The position numbers and the translations under genes were made by a program. Below, piece after piece: positions 38,532-48,400 of a stretch of 64,000 nucleotides of DNA. Positions within the stretch are counted from its first letter, which is position 1. The number at the start of each line of letters is the position of its first letter. Source of the stretch: Lunatimonas salinarum (GTDB lineage: Bacteria; Bacteroidota; Bacteroidia; Cytophagales; Cyclobacteriaceae); NCBI RefSeq assembly GCF_017811155.1, contig NZ_JACVCV010000017.1, positions 30,555 through 94,554 on the forward strand. The letters run 5' to 3'. Below the pieces are notes generated by a model. That model did not search any database and was not told the DNA's origin. It saw only the letters and a program-made list of their open reading frames with translations.

Positions 38532-39931
38532 TTACGTTAATAATTCGCATGATGAAGAAAACACATTTATTCCCTAGTCTATTGGTGGCTGGAATGATCC
38601 TAACGGCCTGTGGATCGGGCACCAATGAAACCTCTGACGGTTGGAGAGACCTCTTCGATGGGAAAACCCTCAATGGTTGGACCAGACTGGACGGGGAAGC
38701 AGAATTTACCGTAGAAAACGGTGAGATCGTAGGCACAGCCGTTGCCAATACGCCAAATACCTTTTTGGTAACCGAGGAGAAATTCGAGGATTTTATTCTG
38801 GAACTGGAAATCAAAGTAGAACATGAATCCAGCAACTCCGGCGTAATGGTTCGTGGCCAGCACGACCCCAAATTAAGAGATGGTCAGGGCAGGGTCTTCG
38901 GATACCAAGTGGAATGTGACCCTCAGGAACGTGCCTGGTCGGGAGGAGTCTACGATGAGGCGCGAAGAAACTGGCTATACCCACTTACCCTAAACCCTTC
39001 GGCACGAAGTGCCTTCAAACTGGGTGAGTTCAACAAATACCGGGTGGAGTTTATCGGAAACGAGCTCAAAACGTGGGTAAATGGACAAGAAGTCGCCTAC
39101 TTGGTAGACGAAATGGATAAGTCCGGATTTATCGGACTTCAAGTGCACAGTATCCGTGATGCGGCCAATGCAGGCAGAAAAACCTACTTCCGCAACATTC
39201 GTATCAAAACCGAAAACCTGGAGCCCACCGCCATGAAAGCGGATATGTATGTGGTAAGTACCGTACCGAATACACTAACCGAACACGAAAAACAAGGTGG
39301 GTGGCGATTGCTGTTTAACGGCACCAACAGTGAAGGTTGGCGGGGAACGAAGCAAAAAGCATTCCCTGAACAAGGCTGGAGTATTCGTGATGGCGTTCTG
39401 ATCATTGAAGCGGCCAAAGAAGGCGACCCAAGGCCTGGCGACATCATCACGGAAGAGAAATTTAAAGCCTTCGATCTTTCCTTTGACTTCAAACTGACGG
39501 AAGGTGCCAATAGCGGTGTGAAATACTTTGTCACCCTATCGGACGGAGACGTGGGTTCCGCTTTGGGCTTGGAATACCAAGTGCTAGACGATGAACGACA
39601 CCCCGATGCCAAACAAGGTATAGACGGAAACCGCACATTGGCATCCCTCTACGACCTAATTACCGCCAATAAACAAGCTCGCTTTGTCCGCCCCATTGGA
39701 GAGTGGAACAAAGGCCGGGTGGTGGTTCATCCGGACAATCGGGTAGAACATTTCATCAATGGCCTGAAAGTGCTCGAATACGTTCGTGGATCGGAGGAAT
39801 TCAAGCAGTTGGTGGCCGGCAGTAAATACAAGAACATCGAAAACTTTGGTCTTGCAGAGGATGGCTATATCCTCCTACAGGACCATTCTGACGAAGTGCA
39901 TTACCGGAGTATAAAAATCCGGAGTTTATAA
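38528..39931 (+). CDS. double-domain DUF1080 (3-keto-disaccharide hydrolase family) lipoprotein
   Basis: Two concanavalin-type beta-sandwich DUF1080 domains: ~35-225 ('WRDLFDGKTLNGWTRLDGEA', 'LELEIKVEHESSNSGVMVRG') and ~250-467 ('WRLLFNGTNSEGWRGTKQK', 'FDFKLTEGANSGVKYFVTL'). Lipobox 'ILTAC' shows export. Characterised relatives cleave or hydrate 3-keto-glycosides. The first ATG (38528) overlaps a short upstream frame; the ATGs at 38549/38552 give a more typical signal (MMKKTHLFPSLLVAGMILTA) and may be the true start. 467 aa or 460/459 aa. Closed by a bidirectional terminator. Confidence 0.9.
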   Translation: MITLIIRMMKKTHLFPSLLVAGMILTACGSGTNETSDGWRDLFDGKTLNGWTRLDGEAEFTVENGEIVGTAVANTPNTFLVTEEKFEDFILELEIKVEHESSNSGVMVRGQHDPKLRDGQGRVFGYQVECDPQERAWSGGVYDEARRNWLYPLTLNPSARSAFKLGEFNKYRVEFIGNELKTWVNGQEVAYLVDEMDKSGFIGLQVHSIRDAANAGRKTYFRNIRIKTENLEPTAMKADMYVVSTVPNTLTEHEKQGGWRLLFNGTNSEGWRGTKQKAFPEQGWSIRDGVLIIEAAKEGDPRPGDIITEEKFKAFDLSFDFKLTEGANSGVKYFVTLSDGDVGSALGLEYQVLDDERHPDAKQGIDGNRTLASLYDLITANKQARFVRPIGEWNKGRVVVHPDNRVEHFINGLKVLEYVRGSEEFKQLVAGSKYKNIENFGLAEDGYILLQDHSDEVHYRSIKIRSL

Positions 39932-39946
39932 AAGTTGCTTGACCTG

Positions 39947-39981
39947 AAGCGGCTGCTTGTTTTTAGGCAGCCGCTTTTTTT
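39947..39981. terminator. bidirectional Rho-independent terminator
   Basis: AAGCGGCTGC/GCAGCCGCTT perfect 10-bp stem followed by T-run; lies between the convergent DUF1080 and TIM-barrel genes. Confidence 0.88.
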
Positions 39982-39984
39982 GAC

Positions 39985-40881
39985 TTATACTCCCGGTAGG
40001 TGCTTCCTTACCTGGGCCAAAAATTTCCTGACCTTTTGGTAAGGATCACCAGGCCCCAAGGTTTCGATGGGCAAATAGCCTTGGTAGTTACTCTGTGCGA
40101 TAATTTCAAATAAGCGAGGTAGGTCAACAGGAACCTGCTTTCCCCCTTGGTTTACATTTTCCTTCAGCTGCCAATTCACCGCATAACGAATGTTTTTTTG
40201 GATACCTTCATACGTATCGTCCTGCGGATAACTCCCAATATCCAATACAAGTCCAAACCACGGCGAATCAACAACTTCCATGTACCAGTTCACCTCCTCC
40301 GCTGTCTGTATAAAATCGTCGTGGTTTTGCAGGGCAACAATGACACCGTTTGCCTCTCCCGTTTCTGTACAGGACATGTAATTGACCGCCATCCATGAGG
40401 ACAACCTTTTCCGAAACGATGGTTCAACGGGCTGCGTGCCTGCAAATACCCGCAAAACGGGCGCTCCCAATTTTGCTGCGGCTACAATCCACTTCTTAAC
40501 AAAAATGATCTGCTCATGATGTTTGTCGCGATCTGCATACGTAAAGTCATTTCGTATTCCTGTTCCGCTTATGGCCAATCCATAGCTATGGGCTTTACGT
40601 TTGATTCCGTATAAAACCGAATCATCTGGCACCTCCGGATATCCTTGAATATAATAGGCTGTTAGATCCACCGCTGGTAATCCCTCCTCCGAACAAAACC
40701 GGAACAGGTCATCCAAATTCATTTTTCCCGTCGATAGCAACGAGTGGAATGAGTAGGCATTTAGGCTTAGCTTTAGATTGTTTTTCCTCCTAGCGACTTG
40801 TTCGCCTAGTGATAAACTTGGTGTTAAGAGGCTACCCGCTCCTAGCAGGGTAACATGTCTCAATAGCTTTCTTCGTTGCAT
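39985..40881 (-). CDS. exported sugar phosphate isomerase/epimerase-like TIM-barrel protein (Tat-like signal)
   Basis: Third TIM-barrel protein of this type in 10 kb. N terminus 'MQRRKLLRHVTLLGAGSLL' has the twin arginines. Core motifs 'GLPAVDLTAYYIQGYPEVPD', 'IVALQNHDDFIQTAEEVNWY', 'GLVLDIGSYPQ', 'YQGYLPIETLGPGDPY' with the expected His/Asp/Glu metal residues. 298 aa, complete. Its 5' side faces a long intergenic gap, so it is probably monocistronic. Confidence 0.86.
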   Translation of the reverse strand: MQRRKLLRHVTLLGAGSLLTPSLSLGEQVARRKNNLKLSLNAYSFHSLLSTGKMNLDDLFRFCSEEGLPAVDLTAYYIQGYPEVPDDSVLYGIKRKAHSYGLAISGTGIRNDFTYADRDKHHEQIIFVKKWIVAAAKLGAPVLRVFAGTQPVEPSFRKRLSSWMAVNYMSCTETGEANGVIVALQNHDDFIQTAEEVNWYMEVVDSPWFGLVLDIGSYPQDDTYEGIQKNIRYAVNWQLKENVNQGGKQVPVDLPRLFEIIAQSNYQGYLPIETLGPGDPYQKVRKFLAQVRKHLPGV

Positions 40882-41367
40882 AACATTAAGTTCGATTATC
40901 CAAATGCATATTGGCCTCCCAAATCAAAAGTCCCCTAATTCCTTCCCATATGGCGGGAATAATCAAAGCACCCATGCTTTTATAACTCCCTCAAATAGTG
41001 TCCTAGATTCTCTACTACCTTACGAGACATTCCTCCAAACAAAATCCCGTAAAGCAGAACCCAAAAAGCCAGAAGACAGGGGAAATATGCATTCTTAATG
41101 GGTGAATATAGGGGAAAAAGTAACCCATTCCAATCACTTCGTGCATTTGAGAACGGATAAACCCAACCGCTTTCCGTTCTCTAGCATCGATTACCTTCTC
41201 ACCCCACATTATGCATGTGCACCTGTTTTTTTTTAAGAAATAATATGGTACCTTCCATTAAGAGTTTAAGCAACAGGGCATGAAGGCAGCTGACTACTGT
41301 ATAAACATTCGCTGGTTGGAAAAAAAACCGGAACAAGTTGTTACCGCTGAAAAACAATTATAGACAC
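40882..41367. other. long intergenic region (about 486 bp)
   Basis: Between two divergent genes. Only the A-rich leader at its right end is recognisable; no RNA gene, insertion sequence or terminator seen. Confidence 0.4.
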
Positions 41368-41370
41368 ATG
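41352..41370 (+). promoter_or_regulatory. A-rich translation leader (shared motif)
   Basis: AAACAATTATAGACAC precedes the ATG and CCGCTGA lies before it, nearly the same as the leader at 11061-11087 (CCGCTAAAAAACAAATTATA...). Confidence 0.45.
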
Positions 41371-42507
41371 AATCAAAGTTTCCTTTTCGGACTGCTATTT
41401 CTTCTAGGAGCATCCTGTAGCCAAAAGGCCGAAAACGCTTTTTGGAATGATGGAAAAGCGTTTTTTGAGGTGCATGAAATCTTTTCGTCAGAGCGATTTC
41501 CAAACGTAGTTACCGCCCAAGATGGCTCCATCATCGCTACTTGGGGAAACAAGAAGTATCAGGTGCGGAGAAGCGAGGATGGAGGAAAAACCTGGGATCC
41601 TGTAAATACCATTGCAACTCCGGGTTTTCATGGGGGAGGAGTGATAGTAGATGAAACGAATGGGGATATTTTGGCCTTTGTAGAAGAAAGCCATCCCATT
41701 TCTCCTTTACTGATGTACCGAAGTAGGGATAATGGGAAAACGTGGGAAGCGGAAAGGACGACCATTTTGCCCGATAACTTGGGCAACGTTCCCTCCATGC
41801 ACATGAATGAACACGGAATTACCTTACAGTATGGCGAAAAAAAAGGAAGATTGATCCGGCCCACCCGCTTTTATGGCGGAGGCAATGACCGAGAGTTCTG
41901 GCCTGATCACTATACAAATGCAATGTATAGCGATGATGGTGGAAAGACATGGCAAACCAGCAAACCGTTCCCTGCCAAGGGAACTGGAGAGGCTGCTTTG
42001 GTGGAACTGGCTGATGGGACTATCTACTATAATTCTCGGAGACACTTCGCTACTGATCGATTAAACCCCAGAATGCGCCACATTGCGTGGAGTAAGGATG
42101 GAGGAGATACCTGGGAGAACCTTTCCGTAAGTGAGGAACTACCGGACGGAGACCAAAGCAGGGATTATGGCCTTATGGCCGGACTGGTGAGACTGCCTAT
42201 AGATGGGCACGATATCCTGCTCTTTAGCAATATCGATTCCCCGGATGGCCGCACTCGTGGCACCGTTTGGGTCAGTTTTGATGGAGGATTCACGTGGCCG
42301 ATAAAGAAATTGGTCGAGGAAGGAGGATTTGCGTATTCATCCTTAACAGCCGGAAGGAAAGGCACCGCTAGCGAAGGACTTATTTATCTTTTTTACGAGG
42401 GGGCAGGCCACCCCAGTACGATCGGCAAGATCGCAATATTTAACCTACCGTGGCTTACCGATGGCAGAGATTGGAAAGAGTTTCTACCCAATTTTCGGCA
42501 TCCGTGA
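41368..42507 (+). CDS. sialidase-fold (BNR/Asp-box) exo-hydrolase-like lipoprotein
   Basis: Six-bladed propeller of the sialidase superfamily. Lipobox 'LLGASC'. Four Asp-boxes S-x-D-x-G-x-T-W are visible: 'SEDGGKTWDP', 'SRDNGKTWEA', 'SDDGGKTWQT' and 'SKDGGDTWEN'. 'ERFPNVVTAQDGSIIATWG' occupies the place of the sialidase FRIP motif but is altered, so sialic acid may not be the substrate; uronic acid or other glycosidase activity is possible. The frame opens at TTG 41338; the ATG at 41368 gives the lipoprotein signal. 379 aa. Confidence 0.85.
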   Translation: MNQSFLFGLLFLLGASCSQKAENAFWNDGKAFFEVHEIFSSERFPNVVTAQDGSIIATWGNKKYQVRRSEDGGKTWDPVNTIATPGFHGGGVIVDETNGDILAFVEESHPISPLLMYRSRDNGKTWEAERTTILPDNLGNVPSMHMNEHGITLQYGEKKGRLIRPTRFYGGGNDREFWPDHYTNAMYSDDGGKTWQTSKPFPAKGTGEAALVELADGTIYYNSRRHFATDRLNPRMRHIAWSKDGGDTWENLSVSEELPDGDQSRDYGLMAGLVRLPIDGHDILLFSNIDSPDGRTRGTVWVSFDGGFTWPIKKLVEEGGFAYSSLTAGRKGTASEGLIYLFYEGAGHPSTIGKIAIFNLPWLTDGRDWKEFLPNFRHP

Positions 42508-42651
42508 GTACCTTTACCACGTCAAAATACCAGCTTAGTTTACCGGTAGACATCGCTTTCCACATCCCTATGCGAAAAATCATTTGATGATAATGGGAAA
42601 TAATCCGTTGGATTCCCCTATCTTCAAATCAAGGATTTTTGAATTCCTAAA

Positions 42652-43173
42652 ATGAAATCACCAAACCTAAACTTCATGACCCCTCTAAAAACCACCCTCC
42701 TACTACCCTTGCTGCTCTATGCATTCGGTGCGTTTTCGCAAAGCAACATCAACCAAGATCAGCCCCGAATAGCTGAACTTGACCAGTTTTGGAAGGAAGT
42801 TTCACGCACGATCGCAGAAGGAGACTTCGAGGCTTATGCGGCTACTTTTCATGAAAAAGCCACGCTGGTGTCGGGCATCGGCGAAAAAGCCTATCCGATT
42901 GCCACCGCCCTTTCGGGCTGGAAGAAGGAATTTGATGACACGCGGGAAGGAAAGAGAAAATCTTCCGTGGAATTCCGTTTCAACCGCAGGCTGGGGGATC
43001 CGACTACCGCGTATGAAACCGGTATCTTCTACTATTCGTTTGAACAGAACGGTGAAAAGAATGGCTATTACATCCATTTTGATGGGCTGTTGATAAAAGA
43101 CGGTACTTGGAAAATGATGCTGGAATACCAAAAGAGCCGGGCGAGCAAAGAGGAATGGGATGCACTGAAATAA
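42652..43173 (+). CDS. secreted SnoaL/NTF2-like (DUF4440-type) protein
   Basis: Small cone-shaped alpha+beta fold with unknown ligand. Signal peptide ends 'AFS|QSN' (residue ~29). 'LDQFWKEVSRTIAEGDFEAY', 'YAATFHEKATLV', and 'YYIHFDGLLIKDGTWKMMLE' follow the DUF4440/SnoaL pattern. 173 aa. A second Met at residue 9 could also start the signal. Followed by the esterase gene 112 bases downstream, same direction. Confidence 0.8.
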   Translation: MKSPNLNFMTPLKTTLLLPLLLYAFGAFSQSNINQDQPRIAELDQFWKEVSRTIAEGDFEAYAATFHEKATLVSGIGEKAYPIATALSGWKKEFDDTREGKRKSSVEFRFNRRLGDPTTAYETGIFYYSFEQNGEKNGYYIHFDGLLIKDGTWKMMLEYQKSRASKEEWDALK

Positions 43174-43285
43174 GCCAAACCTCCCGGAGTGGCATCAACA
43201 TGTTGAATCGTTCGGAAAGACCTTGAAAGAAACAGGCACCGGCCTCGACGAAGACCAAAACCAACTAAGTTTATATTTTAAAATA

Positions 43286-44551
43286 ATGAAGCATCTTTTC
43301 ATACGATCACTTTTTGTGGTAGCTATGCTGGTAGGCTGCCATGGACAGCAAGCCAGCTCCCAGGAACTCCGACAGGGTTTGGAAGATTGGCTGGCCGTTT
43401 CAATTGACGAAAGAGAACCACTCGAAAACTTTGCATTCTCCCAAAAGCATCTGACGAAGGCCGAGGCGGAATTTAGCATTGACCTCCTGCTTCAGGACAA
43501 ACAACGCCAACTCCTCTCCGATTTCGGAAATCAATGGGAGTCCCGGGAGCTTAGCTACCAAGGCCTTCAAATGCCCTTCTTTTACCAAACATTCGGAGAA
43601 GTACCAAAGGAAGGCCGAAGCCTATTTATCTCCATGCACGGAGGCGGCAATACTCGGCCGGAAACCAACGACCGTCAGTACAAAAACCAAAAACACCTGT
43701 ACGATGAGGCCATGGGCAGCCTGGAAGGCATCTACCTGGCTCCGCGTGCGCCTACCAATACCTGGAACCTTTGGCATGAAGCACACATCGATGACTTCTT
43801 CTCCCGTCTGATACAACTTGCCGTGGTAAAGGAAAAGGTAAATCCCAACAGGGTATACCTCTTGGGATATTCCGCAGGCGGTGACGGCGTCTATCAATTG
43901 GCTCCCCGCATGGCGGATCGCTGGGCCGCCGCATCCATGATGGCGGGTCACCCCAACGAAACCTCACCGCTAGGGCTAAAAAACACGCCCTTTGCACTAC
44001 ACATGGGGGCACTGGATGCTGCCTATGACCGAAACAAAAAAGCGGAGGAATGGAAACAGCTGCTGGACAGCCTGGCGCGCAATGCCCCCGGTACCTATAT
44101 CCACCAAGTGGTACTTCACGAAGGCAAGGGCCATTGGATGCAACTGCAGGATGCTTCCGCGCTGGCATGGATGTCCGACTTTACCCGAAACCCGGTACCC
44201 GAAAAGGTAGTATGGAAGCAGGATGACAGGCACCACACCGACTTTTATTGGTTGGGGGTTCCGGAAGAGCTAATTGAAACCGGCGGGGAGGTCATCGCCG
44301 AATACAATCCCTCCCGCAACGAGGTAAACATCCTGTCTAACTACAGCAGTCGGCTACACATCTACCTCAACGATCGCATGTTGGATCTGGACTCACCTGT
44401 TACCATCAAGTACCAGGGTACCACCATCGCCCAAAAGATTTTCCACCGATCCCTTCAGGTAATTTACCATACTCTGTCGGCAAAGGGAGACCCTCATCTG
44501 GCCTTTTCCTGTGTACTTACGGTCATCGATAATAAGCGGTTGGAGGAGTAA
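43286..44551 (+). CDS. secreted alpha/beta-hydrolase (PHB depolymerase/esterase-like), lipoprotein
   Basis: Predicted exported carboxylesterase. Signal with lipobox 'MLVGC'. The nucleophile elbow is 'GYSAGGDG' (G-x-S-x-G), preceded by the oxyanion segment 'LFISMHGGGNTRPE'; a candidate acid lies in 'GALDAAYD' and His in 'VLHEGKGHWMQLQD'. The C-terminal ~100 residues form a beta domain of unknown role. ATG 43286 is chosen because it begins the signal; the frame is open for 21 codons upstream without support. 421 aa. Substrate could be acetylated or feruloylated glycan; inference only. Confidence 0.8.
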   Translation: MKHLFIRSLFVVAMLVGCHGQQASSQELRQGLEDWLAVSIDEREPLENFAFSQKHLTKAEAEFSIDLLLQDKQRQLLSDFGNQWESRELSYQGLQMPFFYQTFGEVPKEGRSLFISMHGGGNTRPETNDRQYKNQKHLYDEAMGSLEGIYLAPRAPTNTWNLWHEAHIDDFFSRLIQLAVVKEKVNPNRVYLLGYSAGGDGVYQLAPRMADRWAAASMMAGHPNETSPLGLKNTPFALHMGALDAAYDRNKKAEEWKQLLDSLARNAPGTYIHQVVLHEGKGHWMQLQDASALAWMSDFTRNPVPEKVVWKQDDRHHTDFYWLGVPEELIETGGEVIAEYNPSRNEVNILSNYSSRLHIYLNDRMLDLDSPVTIKYQGTTIAQKIFHRSLQVIYHTLSAKGDPHLAFSCVLTVIDNKRLEE

Positions 44552-44698
44552 GCAACGAAAATAGCTAAACCGGACAGCACAGGAACGAATCACAAGAGCC
44601 CCTGCCAAAAAGCGGTCATGCCAACGTACAGATTCCAAAAAAATCAGTTTGAATTTTCCTATTTAGTATATACTTTTATGGGATACTATAACAGACAG

Positions 44699-44941
44699 AT
44701 GAAAACACTATCACTCAAGCTTGACGATATCGTTTACGAAGAAACCGAGCAATTACTAGAAAAAATAAAAATGCCAAGAAATCGATATATCAACGAGGCA
44801 CTACACTACTATAATCGGATTCAAAAAAGAAAGATCATTTCCAACTTGCTGGTATCAGAGTCAAAGCTCGTTAGCGAAGAATCTATGAAGGTTCTCCATG
44901 AATTCGAAAATCTAGACGAACATGGCAGCAAAGAAATATGA
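44699..44941 (+). CDS. ribbon-helix-helix antitoxin of a MazEF-like pair
   Basis: Small DNA-binding antitoxin that neutralises the following MazF/PemK toxin and represses the operon. 'KTLSLKLDDIVYEETEQLLE' followed by 'PRNRYINEALHYYNRIQK' fits a CopG/RHH fold, with the acidic C terminus as toxin-binding region. The frame is open from 44618, but ATG 44699 starts the RHH strand directly. 80 aa. Its 3' end overlaps the toxin gene by 20 bases. Confidence 0.82.
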   Translation: MKTLSLKLDDIVYEETEQLLEKIKMPRNRYINEALHYYNRIQKRKIISNLLVSESKLVSEESMKVLHEFENLDEHGSKEI

Positions 44942-45269
44942 AATTTGGCTTGCAAACCTCGATCCTAGGTTTGGTACAGAAACCGGCAAAACGAGACCTG
45001 TATTAATAGTTCAGACAGACATTTTGAATACAATTCATCCCTCTACTTTAATATGTCCCATTACCTCAAACGTCAAACTTGAAAGCCAAATACTAAGAGT
45101 TCATTTAAAACGAGGCACCGCAAAAGTCAAAGAAGACTGCGATGTAATGATTGATCAATTGAGAGCTATTGACAACAAACGATTAATAAAAAAAATTGGA
45201 GAATTGCCAAAAGAAATCTCTGAACGAGTAAAAGAAAATATTAGGATAGTCTTAGATTTAGAGGATTAA
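44922..45269 (+). CDS. MazF/PemK-family mRNA interferase toxin
   Basis: Sequence-specific endoribonuclease. 'YEIWLANLDPRFGTETGKTRPVLIVQ' (in two parts: the W-x-x-L-D-P and G-x-E-x-x-K-x-R-P-V-L motifs of the family), 'TLICPITSN' and 'DCDVMIDQLRAIDNKRLIKK' are diagnostic. 115 aa is the usual size. Translational overlap with the antitoxin supports a functional type II toxin-antitoxin module inserted between carbohydrate genes. Its AT-rich codon use differs from the GC-rich gene that follows. Confidence 0.93.
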   Translation: MAAKKYEIWLANLDPRFGTETGKTRPVLIVQTDILNTIHPSTLICPITSNVKLESQILRVHLKRGTAKVKEDCDVMIDQLRAIDNKRLIKKIGELPKEISERVKENIRIVLDLED

Positions 45270-45488
45270 GCATATCCGATAGTTATGCGCTGATCCTGAT
45301 TTTTGCACAACAGAAATCCTTAAATACGCACAACAGAAATTCTAAATCAACAGGTACAGGTATGAGTTATAGAAGACCTGATGGAATAAATGTGATATCT
45401 TTAGCTGCCTTGGGAAAGTAATACCCACGGATACATCGAAAAGGAATTCGTACCTTCACGCTTGGTCGGTATGAAGCTGCCTTTTTTT

Positions 45489-48400
45489 CTAACGAACAGC
45501 CCCAATCCCATCCGGAAGGGACTGTAGAAAAGCCATCAGGTCGCTGATCTGACCGAGGCTTAGGCGCTCCTCCCATCCGGCCGGCATCAGGGATTGCTCC
45601 GACTCCCGGATCTCCAGGATAGACTCCTCTGCGATACGCCGAAAAACCCCGGGGCCAATCTCCAGCACCAGTTCGCCGGCATCCCTTTCTTTGATGATAC
45701 CCAGCCAGGCACCCGAAGCAGTCCTCACCTCCACCGACTCATACTCCCTCGCAAAGCTCGCGCTGGGATATACCACGGCTTCCAGCAGGTCGTGTCTAGA
45801 ACGGATCTCGCCGATATTGCTCAGATCCGGCCCAAAAACCGCTCCCTCCCCCGAAACGGCGTGGCAATCCCCGCAGCCGGCCTCCCCGTAAAAGAGGTTC
45901 CTACCAGCCAACACATCTCCAGAGATCAATCGCTCCTCCAAATCATGAAGGCGGGCCAGTCGTTCCTCCCGTTGCCTGCGGATTTGGGAAAGCAACCCAG
46001 CCACCTGATCCTCAAGACCCGGTAATTCTCCCGAAAACAGCTGCGCCACCTGATCCTCGGACAGCTTGTCCATTAAGGTGGGTTTGGAAACCAAGAAAGA
46101 AAGTAGGCTGCCGCCAAGCTGCTTCGAGACCTGCCCTTCGAACAGTGGAAGCATATACGGCACATAGCGGTCCTCCAGTCGGGGCAAGATGGCATCTGAA
46201 AGGTGTCGCAGGGACGCTTCATCGAGCTCCATACTGCCCAAAAGCTGGATTGCCTGGGTCATTTCTTTTCCCTCTGCTTCCTGCACGAGACCGTCCATCA
46301 AGTCCCGCAGCTCATCTGCCGGCGGCCGGTAGCCCTCCCGCGCCAAGGCATGAAGTGCCCTTACCCGTAGCGACAGGGGGGATTTGGGATCTGCCATATC
46401 CAGTAGATAGCCTTCCATACCGGTTAGGCTACCCGTAAGTATGAAATCAAGTGTACGCGAGCGAAGGGCCGGCGAACCCGTTTGCATCCACTGACCCAAG
46501 ATAGGCTTCCAGCGCTCGGGAAAGGGCCTTACCGATGCTCCCTGCAAAAGCTCCAGGTACAATTGCCGCACTTCATCCTCCTTACCGCCCGTCAGCACCT
46601 GTTCAAAACCCCGTTGAAAAACCTCTTGACCACTGAATACACGAAAAAGCACCTGCAACTCCGTCAACCCTTCCGTGGTCACCTGCCGAAACAGGGGCAG
46701 GGCAAGCACCGACCAATCCGCATGCCTGCCCAATACCCAACGTCCAGCCTTTCTGTCCTCCTCCGCTTCACTAGTTAAAAACGCCAGCAGCTCGGGCTGG
46801 GTAAGTGCACCTTGGGGTACCTGTTCCAGTGCGATCAGTGCACCCGAGCGCACACCCGCATGGGCATGGCGCAGCGCTTCGCGTAGAACCGGCACTTCCC
46901 CAAGTTGCCACAGGGAAAAGATGACCGCATGCCGAACATAGCGATCCTCACTCCGTTCGAGTACCGAAAGAAGCGCAGCGGATACCCCTTCCCTGCCTAG
47001 CCGCCCCAAGGCGGTAGCGGCCTGCCTTACGACGGAAAGGGAGGCATCCTCCAAAAGGCCCACCAGAGTTGCCTGTGCAGGAGTCCAAGGAACAAGTCCG
47101 GCCACCCTCGCATATGCTGCGCGAACCGAAGCTGAGGGGTCTTTTGCCGCTACATCCAGGCCCTCCAGCACACCCAAACGATATAAAAGGAAAACCAACT
47201 GCGTCCGTACCTCGGCATCAGAATGGGTGGTAAGTTGGGCCTGCAAATGGGGTGCGGCCGCTATACCCTGTTGCAGGATGGCTTCCTGGGCCCGTTTTCG
47301 GACAAACGGACCGGGAACCGAAAGTGTCTCCACCAGCGATGGGGTAGCCGATTGATCCCAAGCCTGCTCGTTGCCATAGGGATCGGAAACCGGTCGGGTT
47401 GTCTTCTTACGTATGCGAAAAATACCCCCATGTATGTCCGGTTTCGCCGTGCGGGACAGCGGACAGCCCGCAATAAACCAACCGCCGGTATTCACTACCA
47501 GGAGGCTGCCATCTCCATCCTGCAACACATCCGTGGGGTGAAAATCCGCCGCCTTGGATTCCAAAAAATAAGTATCATTGCTTGCAAAGCTGGCTCCGGT
47601 CTCTTCTACCACACTGCGTACAATTCTGCCCGTATTGAACTGCGCATGAAACAGGTTGTCCTCGAAGCCTTCCCCCCAGAAATCCCCCTCATAGCGCATC
47701 AGTCCGGAGGGGGAAACCCTCGCCATCTTAGACATAACGGGCATAAGATCTCCCGTCAGGACCAACCCGTCCTCCTCGATCACCGAGTTAGGCTTGGGAA
47801 AAACCCCTCCTTCCACCCAATGCATCAGTGCATCGCGGTAGCCGCCCTGCGGATCTACAAAATAGGTCATGGTGCCAAACACCTCTCCGGAAGGGGTAAA
47901 AGCCAGCTCAACGGCATTGTCAAACCCGCCGCCCGAAAAGGATTCCAACCGGGATCCATCCGGCAAACAACGCCAGATGCGCGCACCCTTGCCCGAAAGC
48001 TGTGTGCCCTCGTCGGTAGTGATATCAAAGCCCCTCCGGGCATCGGCCATATACAGCCACCCGTCCGGCCCCATAAATGGGCCACTAAGGATGGCCGCGT
48101 TGTGGTTTAATTTCCAACCGGAAAGCAGCACTTCCTTTTCCTCTGCTACTCCGTCTCCGTCTCTATCCGTAAACTTCAGCAGGTCCGGAACCGCAGTGAC
48201 ATACAGGCTGCCCTGAAAAAAGGAGCCTCCCATGGGAAAGGGCAGGCTATCGGCATAGACCGTGCGGTGGTCAAAGACCCCATCCCCGTCCAGGTCACGA
48301 AGCAACAAGATGCGGAAATCCGGGCGGTCCAAAATTTCCTGGGTACCATCTGTATGCCCGCTGGATTCAAATACAAACAAGTTGCCGCTGTCGTCGAAAC

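Noticed and set aside
47223..48110. 295-codon frame antisense to the HEAT/cytochrome gene
   Set aside because: It mirrors a GC-rich gene with clear domains; its own translation has no protein-like motif or start signal.
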